A DNA stretch of 48,576 nt from Bacillus sp. FJAT-22090 (GCF_007676755.1 NZ_VEBK01000021.1:1-48576), one strand, 5' to 3'. Shown: positions 6,705-15,338, counted from the stretch's first letter. Notes: generated from the sequence alone by a model not told the origin. Translations and numbers: made by a program.

Positions 6705-7001
6705 ATGGCAAAAAATAAATCATTATTATTAGCAGGTCTTGCAGCAGGGGCTTATGCTTATTTCAGAAAAAAAGAGAATAGAGACAAAGCAATGGTAGCT
6801 TTTAATAATACAAAAGCAAAAGTAAATTCATATATGGAAGCTCAAAAGCATAATAATTCCGATTTAACGACAGCTGGTAACCCAGACCCTAGAGACATTC
6901 CAGACAACAAAATGGTGGATGAAGGAGCAATGACAAGCGTCCAATACTATAACGAAGAAGTGCAGGACAAAACAAAAAAAACTTCAGATGAAACAAAATA
7001 A
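6705..7001 (+). CDS. Small hypothetical protein, predicted general-stress protein (98 aa)
   Basis: 98 aa with one N-terminal hydrophobic segment (SLLLAGLAAGAYAYF, about 6-20) followed by a charged, helical, Lys/Glu/Asp-rich tail ending TKKTSDETK. The architecture recalls YtxH-type general-stress proteins of Bacillales, but the sequence is not clearly a member, so no family is assigned. GCGGAGGTAA lies 5 bases before the ATG. The sigma-B-like promoter at 6635 and the terminator at 7001 frame it as a single-gene, stress-induced unit. It may coat the membrane or act as a chaperone-like disordered protein; this is speculation. Confidence 0.75.
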   Translation: MAKNKSLLLAGLAAGAYAYFRKKENRDKAMVAFNNTKAKVNSYMEAQKHNNSDLTTAGNPDPRDIPDNKMVDEGAMTSVQYYNEEVQDKTKKTSDETK

Positions 7002-7033
7002 ACGAAAGTGCCTGTTTGAAGGCACCTTCGTTT
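7001..7033. terminator. Bidirectional terminator
   Basis: A 12-bp stem AACGAAAGTGCC / GGCACCTTCGTT, one pair mismatched, lies between the convergent 98-aa gene and the MFS gene. TTTATTTTTT follows on the plus strand. Confidence 0.8.
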
Positions 7034-8168
7034 ATTTTTTATCCACCCAAATAGATAACAAAGATGTTACGAGTAAAATAATACCTGCTAAAAGGAAACC
7101 ATCATTTGCCGTTAATTCAAAAAAACCGGTTACACTTGAACCAGCGACAACCCCAATGGAGAAAAAGGCATAGAAGTAACCATACGCTTTGCCGCGGTAA
7201 AAAGTATCAGTCGAATCAATTAGTAGTGAATTGATCGAAGGAAATAAAAAAGCAAATCCTACTCCATAAAATCCCATCCAGATGTACATTAAAGCAAGCG
7301 CTTCTGTTTGTCCAAGTAATAGCATACTAATTCCCATAAGGGCCATTCCAAAAGCGAGCGTTTTTATTGGCTTAACTCGATCAAAAATTCGATTGGTCGG
7401 CATTATAAAAACTAGGATTGCTATAAATCCAAAGGTACTAAGTAATAATCCGCTAGTCTTTGCATCAAATCCAAGGTGGATAATTTTTATAGGAAGCATG
7501 TACGCCAATACACCCTGTGAAAACATTAAGAAAAAAGCACCTGCAAAAGCTATCAATAGGCCCTCTTTTTTAATAAGATCTTTAATCGATGCTGTTTGAA
7601 CAGGTTTAGTAATTATTGTTTTTTTATGAAGAGCTACCGATCTTAAAAGAATAATGGATAGAATACTTAAGAGAAGCATGATGGACCCTGTAATACCAAG
7701 TACGAACACTTCACTTTTTTTACTAGCTATAATCCCACTCATTGCTGGACCCACTATTGCAGCGAGACCTACGAATGCTCCGGACAAGGCTACTCCTTTC
7801 CCACGCTTTTCGCTTGCAGTGTGATTAGCGGAATAGGTAAAAGCTGCGGGAACGATAAATCCTGCAACTAATCCGTGCACAAAACGTATTAGCAATAGTC
7901 CCATCGGCTCTGTTACAAGCTGATACAAAAATAAAGAAACGCTTGTTGCAAATAATCCAAATATTAATATATAAAAAGGTCCTTTTTTATCGGTCAACAA
8001 CCCAGATATGACGTTACCGATTGTGTTAGAAAATGAATACATACCAACAACCAAACCAGTTATAAAGGGAGTTGCACCAAGATTTTGTGCAAAGGGACTC
8101 ATAATCGGCAACTGTGCAAACAAGTCAAAAAACGAGAAAAAGATAATAATATAAACGAATAACCGCAA
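7032..8168 (-). CDS. MFS transporter (12 TM), drug-efflux-like
   Basis: 378-aa major facilitator with about 12 hydrophobic helices. The family loop between helices 2 and 3 reads GLLTDKKGPF (a G-D-KKG form of motif A), and the second half repeats a similar loop (TNRIFDRVKPIK). It resembles small drug or metabolite exporters but lacks features that identify a substrate. The start is TTG at 8168, with GAGGGG 6 bases before it. It stands alone, converging with the 98-aa gene; upstream lies an AT-rich gap shared with the AraC gene. Confidence 0.85.
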   Translation of the reverse strand: MRLFVYIIIFFSFFDLFAQLPIMSPFAQNLGATPFITGLVVGMYSFSNTIGNVISGLLTDKKGPFYILIFGLFATSVSLFLYQLVTEPMGLLLIRFVHGLVAGFIVPAAFTYSANHTASEKRGKGVALSGAFVGLAAIVGPAMSGIIASKKSEVFVLGITGSIMLLLSILSIILLRSVALHKKTIITKPVQTASIKDLIKKEGLLIAFAGAFFLMFSQGVLAYMLPIKIIHLGFDAKTSGLLLSTFGFIAILVFIMPTNRIFDRVKPIKTLAFGMALMGISMLLLGQTEALALMYIWMGFYGVGFAFLFPSINSLLIDSTDTFYRGKAYGYFYAFFSIGVVAGSSVTGFFELTANDGFLLAGIILLVTSLLSIWVDKK

Positions 8169-8586
8169 TTTAGCCCCTCATTTCTGTTGTTGAACTATTC
8201 TTTAGTTTAACATTTAGAAAAATTTTTCACTATAACTATAAAAATATGGAAAAAGCATAGTATAAAGATAGATTCGCAAATAGCCTAATTATTTATGGGC
8301 AGATACTTGGTAAAATAGAAAACTTATCCTATATATCTTAAGAAATTCGACTAAAGCAATTGAAAAATAGTGGAAAATGCCGAAATAAACTATAGTGTAA
8401 TACAAGTGCTAATTAAACTTTTTATTATCTTTCGGATAGATTTTATAAAAAACTAATTATCCGTAAAAAAAATAATTATACTAAATAAAAATAGTTTTAA
8501 TTTCCAGTATAATGATATAAAATGATTCTGCATGCCTAAACTAACTACCAACCCAAAAGAACTATGGAAAGAAAGATGAGGTTTAT
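8169..8586. other. AT-rich intergenic region between MFS and AraC genes
   Basis: 418 bp of very AT-rich DNA without a credible frame. It separates the minus-strand MFS gene from the plus-strand AraC gene and must hold promoters for both. I see no clear inverted repeat or riboswitch. Confidence 0.5.
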
Positions 8587-9378
8587 ATGTACAGCAAAGA
8601 GAAAATGTTTTTGGAGTACTTCTCCAAATCCTATAACAAAGAGATGGGTATTACTAATAGAGTCGAAGGTTTAGAACAGTTTTTTGAATTAGAAAAAAAG
8701 TTATTTCACAATATGTTTTCATTCGAAATAGAAGAAGCAAAAGCAATATTAAGAACAATGATAGATTTGATAATCGCTAGAACTGGAAAACAAATGATTC
8801 TAAATGTAAAAAATTATTACATTCAATTAGCCGCTATCATGGCAAGAAAGCTTTATGAAAGCCAAGTTCCAACAGATAAGGTGATGGCATTTAATATTGC
8901 CAGTGTGGATATTATAGAAACAAAAATGAATGACGCCCAATTTTTACAATGTGCTGATGAGTTAGTAGAGTTTTTTGTTATGGTTATCACGGAAAGAAAA
9001 AAACCTTCTTTTGGTCATCAAACAGTCAATAAAGTAATACTATTTATAAACGATGGAATCGAGACAAGTTTGACGGTGGAGGATATTGCGACCCACTTCA
9101 ATATTAGTACAAGTCATTTGTCGCGTATTTTTAGGGAACATACTGGTGTAACTCTGGTAGAATATTTAAATATTCGTAAAGTAGAAGAGTGTCAGTATTT
9201 TTTAAGGCACACGAATAAAGCCATTTTGGAGATTTCCAATTCCTTTCACTTTTGTAACCAAAGTTATTTCACCCGTATTTTTAAAAAATACACTGGTGTT
9301 ACTCCAAAACAATTTAGAAATTTCCAAGAGCATCCAAACTTTAAATACATGTTCCCTAATGAGCCTAAATCCGTTTAA
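8587..9378 (+). CDS. AraC family transcriptional regulator
   Basis: 263 aa. The C-terminal 100 residues hold the two AraC helix-turn-helix motifs: SLTVEDIATHFNISTSHLSR (about 160-179) and the second around AILEISNSFHFCNQSYFTRIF, ending in the signature KKYTGVTPKQFR. The N-terminal about 145 residues are helical and charged (QFFELEKKLFHNMFSFEIEE) and do not look like a cupin ligand domain, as in the YesN-like or transposition-helper-like regulators. The effector and targets are unknown; the nearest candidate is the divergent MFS gene across the AT-rich gap. AGATGAGG precedes the ATG. Confidence 0.87.
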   Translation: MYSKEKMFLEYFSKSYNKEMGITNRVEGLEQFFELEKKLFHNMFSFEIEEAKAILRTMIDLIIARTGKQMILNVKNYYIQLAAIMARKLYESQVPTDKVMAFNIASVDIIETKMNDAQFLQCADELVEFFVMVITERKKPSFGHQTVNKVILFINDGIETSLTVEDIATHFNISTSHLSRIFREHTGVTLVEYLNIRKVEECQYFLRHTNKAILEISNSFHFCNQSYFTRIFKKYTGVTPKQFRNFQEHPNFKYMFPNEPKSV

Positions 9379-9448
9379 AATTATACGTAGTCTTTTCAAT
9401 TCCTGCTAAGTAAGATGAAGATTTCACTGTTCTTGCCTCACGTTAAAT

Positions 9449-9478
9449 TTGATAAATAGCTTCATAGTGATGTATACT
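9449..9478 (+). promoter_or_regulatory. Predicted sigma-A promoter for yidC
   Basis: TTGATA, an 18-bp spacer, TATACT. The start falls near 9485, only about 25 nt before the preferred start codon, leaving no room for a MifM-like leader peptide. Confidence 0.6.
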
Positions 9479-9509
9479 CGGTATAGTTTGATAATTGTAG
9501 GTGAATGGA

Positions 9510-10277
9510 TTGAAAAAGAAAATTAGTTTACTTTCTATTCTTGTATTCGCAACGGTTTTACTTAGCGGTTGTTCAGGAGTAGAAAACAAAGAGGGTACAT
9601 TTTATAACATATTTGTTCGACCTTTCGAATTTTTAATCCATTTCTTTGGGGAAATGTTCAATGGTAGCTACGGACTGGCAATTATTGCTATAACAGTTCT
9701 GATCCGTTTGGCGTTAATGCCGTTAATGCTTAGAAACTACAAGCACCAACAAGGCATGAAAGTTAAAATGGACAAGTTAAAACCAGAAATGGACGAGATC
9801 CAAAAGAAATTAAAGGAAACAAAATCTAAAGAAGAACAAATGGCTTTGCAGCAAGAAATGATGGGTCTATATCGTAAACATGGTGTAAATCCATTGAATA
9901 TGGGTTGTTTACCAATGCTTATTCAAATGCCGATTATTATGGGGTTATATTTTGCGATTTCTCATTCGGCTGAGATTAAAGCACACCCATTTTTATGGTT
10001 TAATTTAGGTTCCCCAGATATCGCGATGACACTTGTTGCTGGAGCGGTTTATTTCCTTCAAGCAAAAGTATCATTATGGACAGTTCCTGAACAGCAAAAG
10101 CAACAAATGAAAATGATGGTTTATATTTCTCCTATTATGATTATGTTTATTTCGTTCAGTTCTATGGCCGCTTTGCCACTTTACTGGACAGTTGGTGGAG
10201 CTTTGTTAATATTCCAAACATACTTAGGAAGAAAATTTTACTCGAATCATCCAGAAAAAGCAGAAGAATCTGTTTAA
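9510..10277 (+). CDS. yidC: Membrane protein insertase YidC (YidC2/YqjG-like)
   Basis: 255-aa YidC/Oxa1-family lipoprotein. The signal is MKKKISLLSILVFATVLLSGC with the lipobox cysteine at 21. Five transmembrane helices follow the core. The groove arginine is in VLIRLALMPLM (about 72-82), and the cytoplasmic coiled coil is KMDKLKPEMDEIQKKLKE. NPLNMGCLPMLIQMPIIMGLY and FLWFNLGSPDI resemble YqjG more than SpoIIIJ. It inserts and folds membrane proteins, with or without SecYEG. TTG at 9510 is preferred because GTAGGTGA then sits at proper spacing; the in-frame GTG at 9501 overlaps that site. No rnpA or jag neighbour is present, as expected for the second paralogue. Confidence 0.92.
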   Translation: MKKKISLLSILVFATVLLSGCSGVENKEGTFYNIFVRPFEFLIHFFGEMFNGSYGLAIIAITVLIRLALMPLMLRNYKHQQGMKVKMDKLKPEMDEIQKKLKETKSKEEQMALQQEMMGLYRKHGVNPLNMGCLPMLIQMPIIMGLYFAISHSAEIKAHPFLWFNLGSPDIAMTLVAGAVYFLQAKVSLWTVPEQQKQQMKMMVYISPIMIMFISFSSMAALPLYWTVGGALLIFQTYLGRKFYSNHPEKAEESV

Positions 10278-10281
10278 CATG

Positions 10282-10310
10282 AAACGAAGCTTTTATAGCT
10301 TCGTTTTTTT
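10282..10310 (+). terminator. Terminator after yidC
   Basis: Stem AAACGAAGC / GCTTCGTTT with a short loop, followed by TTTTTTT. Confidence 0.8.
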
Positions 10311-10327
10311 CTTGAGAGGTGTAAGAA

Positions 10328-10573
10328 ATGAAGAGAAATTGGGTTTTTGGTCTATTAATTACAGCGGTAGCCATTACTTCTTTGGTATTTATTATCCTTG
10401 GCAATTTAAATTTAGCTGTACTTTTTATGACGGTGATATTTGCTTTAAGTAATGGTTATCGTGCCATAAGTTTTAAAGAAAAAGGCTTTGTCCGTGAGGC
10501 GAAATGGATGAAAGGCATGGCGATTGTTTTTGCTGTTTTGTTTTTCGTTGTGTTAGGCTTAATATTATTTTAG
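10328..10573 (+). CDS. Small two-helix membrane protein (81 aa)
   Basis: 81 aa with predicted helices at about 6-24, 28-45 and 62-80, and a short basic loop (YRAISFKEKGFVREAKWMKG) between them. No family is recognised. GAGAGGTG lies 6 bases before the ATG, and a terminator follows at 10579. A terminator also lies between it and yidC, so it may be transcribed separately or by readthrough. The frame, ribosome site and flanking terminators support a real gene. Confidence 0.72.
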   Translation: MKRNWVFGLLITAVAITSLVFIILGNLNLAVLFMTVIFALSNGYRAISFKEKGFVREAKWMKGMAIVFAVLFFVVLGLILF

Positions 10574-10578
10574 TAACG

Positions 10579-10610
10579 ACGCACTGCCTGATAAAGGGTG
10601 GTGCGTTTTT
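10579..10610 (+). terminator. Terminator
   Basis: A 10-bp stem (10579-10588 with 10597-10606, two G-U pairs) is followed by TTTTT. Confidence 0.75.
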
Positions 10611-10816
10611 AGTAGCCGCATCTTTATTTGGGAAAGTTGCCCTTTGAATCGCAAAATCTGGCAATCATTATCATTAGCTCCAAACTATTATTCTTATGCC
10701 CTAGGTCAAAATTTTCTTTTGAATTATTTTTAGTAAGATGGCTATAATTTGAAGAAATATGGATGAAATAATGGTAAACTAGTAGTAACGCAATTGGAAA
10801 GAAGGAAGACCGGGAT

Positions 10817-11641
10817 ATGCAATCGAGATATAGTTTGTTGCAAGATAAAAAGAAAAAAAAGTGGCCATACATCGTTTCAGGAGTTATTGTTGGTCTACTG
10901 ATAGTTATAGTCGTGGGATGGATTGGAATAAATGGTTGGAACATAGAAAAGAGTATTAACGCTTTAGGACTTTCTGATAAAAAGGAGAATACTGTAGCGG
11001 TAGAGAAAACGGAGGAGGTTCCTGTGAAGGAAGAGCCAGTTGTTGAAACCCCCGTTGCAGAAGAACCTGAAGTAGATTTATCGGGTGCAAAAGGTTACGA
11101 GGGTCATGAGACATTGCCGGCTGAACCTACTTATGTAGAAGGCGTTTTAATCGCAAGCAAAAAGTATCCTTTGCCATCTACATATGCTCCAGGAGAAAGT
11201 AAAGAAGCTAGAGCAGCATTTGAAAAGATGGCAGCGGAAGCTACGCTTTCAGGCTATAATTTAGTGGCTTTTAGTACATATCGCTCGTTTGAATATCAAA
11301 CTTCGCTATATGACAGATATGTAAATAATGATGGTCAAGATGCGGCAGATCGTTATAGTGCTAGACCAGGATATTCGGAACATCAAACAGGTTTAGCTTT
11401 TGATATAGGGGAACAGCATTTTGAACAGCATTTTGCGAGAGAAAGCTTTGGTGAAACTGAGGCAGGTAAATGGATAGCAGCCAATGCTTATAAATATGGT
11501 TTCATTATGCGTTATCCAAATGGTAAAGAAAAAATTACTGGCTATATGTATGAGCCGTGGCATTTCCGATATGTAGGGGAAGAACTTGCTGGCAAGATTT
11601 ATGATGCCGGAGTTACTTTAGAAGAATACTTCGATTTATAA
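10817..11641 (+). CDS. VanY-type D-alanyl-D-alanine carboxypeptidase
   Basis: 274-aa membrane-anchored M15 metallopeptidase. The N-terminal anchor is IVSGVIVGLLIVIVVGWIGI (about 19-38), then comes a Glu/Val/Pro-rich linker (about 60-90), and the catalytic domain covers about 100-270. Zinc ligands and acid are visible: H189 and D196 in SEHQTGLAFD, E246 and H249 in EPWHFRY. It trims the terminal D-alanine from peptidoglycan stem peptides outside the cell. Acquired vancomycin resistance is unlikely: no vanHAX or vanRS genes are near. AAGGAAG precedes the ATG, and it ends at a bidirectional hairpin. Confidence 0.9.
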   Translation: MQSRYSLLQDKKKKKWPYIVSGVIVGLLIVIVVGWIGINGWNIEKSINALGLSDKKENTVAVEKTEEVPVKEEPVVETPVAEEPEVDLSGAKGYEGHETLPAEPTYVEGVLIASKKYPLPSTYAPGESKEARAAFEKMAAEATLSGYNLVAFSTYRSFEYQTSLYDRYVNNDGQDAADRYSARPGYSEHQTGLAFDIGEQHFEQHFARESFGETEAGKWIAANAYKYGFIMRYPNGKEKITGYMYEPWHFRYVGEELAGKIYDAGVTLEEYFDL

Positions 11642-11671
11642 AAAAGAGGCTTCCGTGGAAGCCTCTTTTTT
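11641..11671. terminator. Bidirectional terminator
   Basis: Stem AAAAAGAGGCTTC / GAAGCCTCTTTTT with a very short loop lies between the convergent carboxypeptidase and cardiolipin synthase genes. It has A/T runs on both sides. Confidence 0.85.
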
Positions 11672-13124
11672 ATAAAATTGGAGAAAGTAGGCGAGCCAAT
11701 GACTCCTTGAATTTAATCATTTTTGCCCGTTCCTCGTAAATTTCCCACGTCATTTCCGTCGATACTTTCATGTCTTCTTCAAATGTCTCTGCTAATTGAT
11801 GAGAGGTTTCTCGATCATAGATGAATGCATTTACTTCAAAGTTTAACTTAAAACTTCTTACATCAATGTTTGCAGTACCAACAGTAGAGGCTTCGTCGTC
11901 AATCACGACCATTTTAGTGTGTAAAAACCCATTTTCATAAATGTATATTTTGGCTCCAGCTTTTATGAGTTCACCTACATAGGAGTATGTGGCCCAATAA
12001 ACAAATATGTGGTCTGGTTTGTTGGGGATCATAATACGTACATCAATACCTGATAAGCAAGCAATACGCAATGTGTCCATAAAGCTAGCGTCTGGGATGA
12101 AATACGGTGTTTGGATATAAATATACTTTTTGGCCATCATGATTAATTTTAGGTACCCGTTTTTTATTTGTTCCCATTCAGAGTCGGGACCGCTTGAAAC
12201 AATTTGTAAACCAACTGAGCCTTTTAAGGGAATAGCAGGGAAAAAAATATCGGAGTATTCAATGTCGTGCTCAGCAGATGCTTGGTTCCAGTCCAGTATA
12301 AATCGGGTCTGAAGCGGATGGACAGCACTTCCTTCGATACGTAAATGTGTATCTCGCCAATAGCCAAACTTTTTGTTTAACCCTAGGTATTCATCTCCTA
12401 CGTTAAAACCTCCAATATATCCGATACGACCATCAATCACTACAATTTTCCGGTGATTTCGATAATTCATACGCGGATTGATGAGCGGCAAAATAGCTGG
12501 GAAAAACGCTTCTACTCTGCCACCTAGAGCAATCAATTCCTTAAAATGCCGTTTTCTTAATGAACGGGAACCAGTATCATCATAAAGGATTCGAACCTTG
12601 ACTCCTTGTTTTGCTTTAGCCAAAAGAACTTTATAAATTTGTTGTCCTAAATTATCTAAACGGAAAATATAATATTGAATATGGATATGGTCCTTTGCAT
12701 TTTCTAGATCATGTAGAAGGGCATCAAATTTTTTGCGGCCATCCGTGAAAATCTCTACATCATTATCCTGCGTTAAAACAGCATGGTTATTGTGTAAATG
12801 CATAATAATAAGTTCTTTATAGAGACTGGCGTCATCTAAACGGAAGTCGAATGAATCATCTTCAATGGCCTCCATTTGAAATTCTATCAGCTTATCGATC
12901 CCGATTTTGTTTTTCCCTTCCCATCGAAACAAATGCTTTTTCCGCAATTTTCTTCCAAATAATAAATAAATACCGAAACCTACAATAGGTATGAAGAAAA
13001 GGACCATGATCCAAGCCCATGTAGAAGAAGCGTCGCGTCTTTCCAAAAATATTAAAGCGATAGCAAGGAAAATATTCAAAATAAGAATACCAGAAACCAA
13101 TAGACTATAAAAACTCGCTGCCAT
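11670..13124 (-). CDS. cls: Cardiolipin synthase (two PLD domains)
   Basis: 484-aa phospholipase-D-superfamily synthase. Two N-terminal membrane helices (about 5-27 and 34-56) precede two HKD motifs: NHRKIVVIDGRIGYIGGFN (about 223-241) and FLHTKMVVIDDEASTVGTAN (about 399-418). Each provides one catalytic His/Lys pair. It joins two phosphatidylglycerol molecules into cardiolipin and glycerol at the membrane. Length and layout match bacterial ClsA. Bacillales often carry two or three paralogues, so this need not be the main one. GGAGGTG lies 5 bases before the ATG. It is transcribed alone. Confidence 0.94.
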   Translation of the reverse strand: MAASFYSLLVSGILILNIFLAIALIFLERRDASSTWAWIMVLFFIPIVGFGIYLLFGRKLRKKHLFRWEGKNKIGIDKLIEFQMEAIEDDSFDFRLDDASLYKELIIMHLHNNHAVLTQDNDVEIFTDGRKKFDALLHDLENAKDHIHIQYYIFRLDNLGQQIYKVLLAKAKQGVKVRILYDDTGSRSLRKRHFKELIALGGRVEAFFPAILPLINPRMNYRNHRKIVVIDGRIGYIGGFNVGDEYLGLNKKFGYWRDTHLRIEGSAVHPLQTRFILDWNQASAEHDIEYSDIFFPAIPLKGSVGLQIVSSGPDSEWEQIKNGYLKLIMMAKKYIYIQTPYFIPDASFMDTLRIACLSGIDVRIMIPNKPDHIFVYWATYSYVGELIKAGAKIYIYENGFLHTKMVVIDDEASTVGTANIDVRSFKLNFEVNAFIYDRETSHQLAETFEEDMKVSTEMTWEIYEERAKMIKFKESLARLLSPIL

Positions 13125-13305
13125 GTTAACACCTCCAATCCTATTTATGTGAAGTTTATCTTCAGTATAGCTGATTTATGGAAAAGAAAGAAGAAAACAG
13201 GAACATTCTAAAAGCTATTTGCATAGAGTGAGCACATACCTAACATTCATACCTCTCTCTAGCAGACGATAAACAAATATATTTTTTAAAACCTTTAAAA
13301 CCTAC

Positions 13306-13334
13306 TTGACCTATAGGAATAAAAGTAATATTAT
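13306..13334 (+). promoter_or_regulatory. Predicted sigma-A promoter for tcyP
   Basis: TTGACC, 17-bp spacer, TATTAT. The spacer contains TATAGGAAT, which may belong to a cysteine-regulon (CymR-like) site; that part is only a guess. The expected start near 13341 lies after the in-frame ATG at 13335, which rules that codon out. Confidence 0.7.
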
Positions 13335-13364
13335 ATGTTAAGCATTAAAAATGGAGGAATTTAT

Positions 13365-14756
13365 ATGAATATATTATTTATAATTCTCAACGTAGCGGCT
13401 TTATTGTTGTTTGTGGGAATTTTAGTCATTATGCAAAAGAAACATGTTTCCTTTTCGAAACGAGTATTTACCGCACTAGGTTTTGGTATTGTGTTAGGTT
13501 TAGCTCTGAACCTTATTTATGGGGCAACTTCAGAAGTGTTGGCCGATTCAGTACAATGGTATAACCTAATTGGAACTGGTTATGTGAAACTTCTTCAGAT
13601 GATCGTAATGCCATTAGTGTTTATATCGATTTTAGGAGCGTTTACGAAAATAACGATTGGTAAAAACTTTGGAAAAATGGCAGCTATTATTTTAAGTTTT
13701 TTAATTGGTACAACGGCAGTTGCAGCAGCAGTTGGAATAGGTTCGGCTGCAATCTTTGATTTAAATGCAGATCAAATTGTACAAGGAGATGCTGAATCAG
13801 CCCGTGCAGAATACTATGAAGGACATTCCGCTGATGTTGCCGACAAAGCGCTTCCTCAACAAATATTAGATTTACTTCCTGCAAACCCATTTTTAGATTT
13901 AACAGGGGCACGTTCAACTTCTACTATTGCTGTTGTTGTTTTTGCGGCATTTTTAGGATTCGCCTATTTAGGTGTTTCCCGTAGAGATAAAGACAATGCA
14001 GCTATTATTAAAAAAGGTATTGATGCAGTTTATGCACTTGTCATGAGCGTAGTGAAAATAGTATTACGTTTGACACCTTATGGAATTCTAGCAATTATGG
14101 CTAGAACAGTAGCAACATCAGATTTTGGGGCAATATTTAATCTTGGGAAGTTCGTGGCAGCTTCCTATGTAGCATTGGCAGTTGTTTTTGGAATGCATTT
14201 AATCATTATTTCATTATCTGGATTAAATCCAATAACATACTTGAAAAAAGCTGCAGAGCCTTTACTTTTTGCTTTCACTTCTCGTTCAAGTGCAGGTACA
14301 TTACCTATTAATATTAATACGCAAACAAATAAATTAGGTGTGTCAGAAGGAATTGCCAACTTCTCCGGTTCATTTGGTTTATCCATTGGGCAAAATGGAT
14401 GTGCAGGGATATATCCAGCAATGTTGGCATTTATGATTGCACCTTCACAAGGGATTAATCCGCTTGATCCAATGTTTATCTTGACAGTCATAGCGGTAGT
14501 AGCAATTAGCTCGTTTGGAGTAGCTGGAGTAGGTGGAGGAGCAACATTTGCTGCAATTTTAGTACTTTCAGCGCTAAATCTACCAGTTGCTTTAGCTGGT
14601 TTACTAGTTTCAGTTGAACCGTTAATCGATATGGGACGTACAGCTGTAAATGTAAGTGGCTCTATGACAGCAGGAGTAGCAACTGCGAAAATAACAGGTG
14701 AACTAGACAAAAATGTATACGATGCTCCACTAGAAACACAAACAGTCGAAGCTTAA
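13365..14756 (+). CDS. tcyP: L-cystine symporter TcyP
   Basis: 463-aa dicarboxylate/amino acid:cation symporter (DAACS) fold, the same length as B. subtilis TcyP. Conserved features include the re-entrant loop motif FTSRSSAGTLPININTQ (about 304-320), the following NFSGSFGLSIGQNGCAGIYPA, and the second hairpin FGVAGVGGGATFA. It imports L-cystine with a cation. The ATG at 13365 with ATGGAGGAA upstream is preferred. The upstream ATG at 13335 lies before the likely transcription start. In B. subtilis the gene is repressed by CymR when cysteine is plentiful. It is transcribed alone. Confidence 0.93.
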   Translation: MNILFIILNVAALLLFVGILVIMQKKHVSFSKRVFTALGFGIVLGLALNLIYGATSEVLADSVQWYNLIGTGYVKLLQMIVMPLVFISILGAFTKITIGKNFGKMAAIILSFLIGTTAVAAAVGIGSAAIFDLNADQIVQGDAESARAEYYEGHSADVADKALPQQILDLLPANPFLDLTGARSTSTIAVVVFAAFLGFAYLGVSRRDKDNAAIIKKGIDAVYALVMSVVKIVLRLTPYGILAIMARTVATSDFGAIFNLGKFVAASYVALAVVFGMHLIIISLSGLNPITYLKKAAEPLLFAFTSRSSAGTLPININTQTNKLGVSEGIANFSGSFGLSIGQNGCAGIYPAMLAFMIAPSQGINPLDPMFILTVIAVVAISSFGVAGVGGGATFAAILVLSALNLPVALAGLLVSVEPLIDMGRTAVNVSGSMTAGVATAKITGELDKNVYDAPLETQTVEA

Positions 14757-14771
14757 AAATAATGAATGAAG

Positions 14772-14795
14772 AGCCGTCCTTTCGGGGGCGGTTTT
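14772..14795 (+). terminator. Terminator after tcyP
   Basis: Short GC-rich stem CCGTCC / GGGCGG (one G-U pair) followed by TTTT. Confidence 0.6.
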
Positions 14796-14862
14796 ATGTT
14801 TACTTAAAATAAAAGAGAGAACACTTTTTATAGTAGCGAAATATATGGATAGTGTGTCTTAA

Positions 14863-14990
14863 AGTGACCGCTATGATTTTCGCAGCAGTCGGACGCTTTC
14901 CGCCGGGTGAGCGATGAGCCTTCACCGGCCGCTAATGAAGTCTCATCTTTCTCACTTCATCCCGTTGGAGTCGCCTTCCTTCAGCTCCAA
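14863..14990 (+). repeat. Dispersed long-hairpin repeat, copy 2
   Basis: It begins GTGACCGCT, contains CGGACGCTTTCCGCCGGGTG and GCGATGAGCC, and closes with CATCCCGTTGGAGTCGCC. The outer arms pair imperfectly, as in copy 1 (455-566). The first half matches copy 3 (15428-15493) in inverted orientation. Confidence 0.75.
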
Positions 14991-15067
14991 TCTCCAATCT
15001 CCAATCCATCAAAATAGACGCTTTTATCTGTATATAATATCCATTAAAAGTTAGGAAATGGCTAAGC

Positions 15068-15172
15068 GAGACCAAATAGCTCGTGAAAGCAACCAATTCA
15101 CTATGCAGAGCAACCAGTTTGCGCTTGAAAGCAACCAAATTGACAACGAGCGCAACCAATTCTCCACGACAA
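15068..15172 (+). repeat. Tandem array A, five units of exactly 21 bp
   Basis: Units begin at 15068, 15089, 15110, 15131 and 15152. Four start with GCAACCA followed by A/G, A/T, T; the first is degenerate (GAGACCAAAT). The other half of each unit varies but often ends GAAA or GAG before the next core. Frames read through it on both strands as heptad repeats, but no start with a proper ribosome site exists, so it is treated as non-coding. Its left part recurs near 25497. Confidence 0.8.
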
Positions 15173-15254
15173 TGCTAGAGGGCACTAATTATTATGCACT
15201 TTCCATGAAGAATCCTCTTAATTTAAATGGATTAGATCGTCCATTAAAATTTAC

Positions 15255-15338
15255 GCAACATACCAGTCATTACTCGCAACATTATAGACCGGATGCGCAA
15301 CATTTCACTACAAACTCGCAACATTTGGGACAGATCGA
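15255..15338 (+). repeat. Tandem array B, four units of exactly 21 bp
   Basis: The core GCAACAT starts at 15255, 15276, 15297 and 15318, with C/T-rich variable halves usually ending CTC or TGC. The core resembles that of array A (GCAACCA), and the period is identical. The two arrays are 103 bp apart core to core, which is not a multiple of 3, so they are not in one codon phase. Confidence 0.8.

Noticed and set aside
9379-9500. MifM-like arrest-peptide leader before yidC
   Set aside because: The predicted transcription start is about 25 nt before the start codon, and no leader frame with a ribosome site was found.
10817-11641. Vancomycin resistance gene
   Set aside because: The VanY-type fold is common in Bacillales wall metabolism, and no vanH, vanA, vanX or two-component genes are near; the ddl here is the normal chromosomal ligase.
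13335-13364. Upstream in-frame start of tcyP
   Set aside because: It directly follows the -10 element and would lie before the transcription start; the ATG at 13365 has a good ribosome site and gives the family length.
14165-14710. 181-codon frame antisense to tcyP
   Set aside because: Antisense shadow of a conserved symporter gene; no ribosome site and no recognisable protein.
14932-15159. 75-codon minus-strand frame with LVA heptads
   Set aside because: It runs from array A into repeat copy 2; no start signal, and the repeats explain the open frame.
15068-15338. CRISPR array
   Set aside because: The repeated core is only about 7-10 bp, the period is 21 bp, and there are no cas genes or 25-40 bp spacers.
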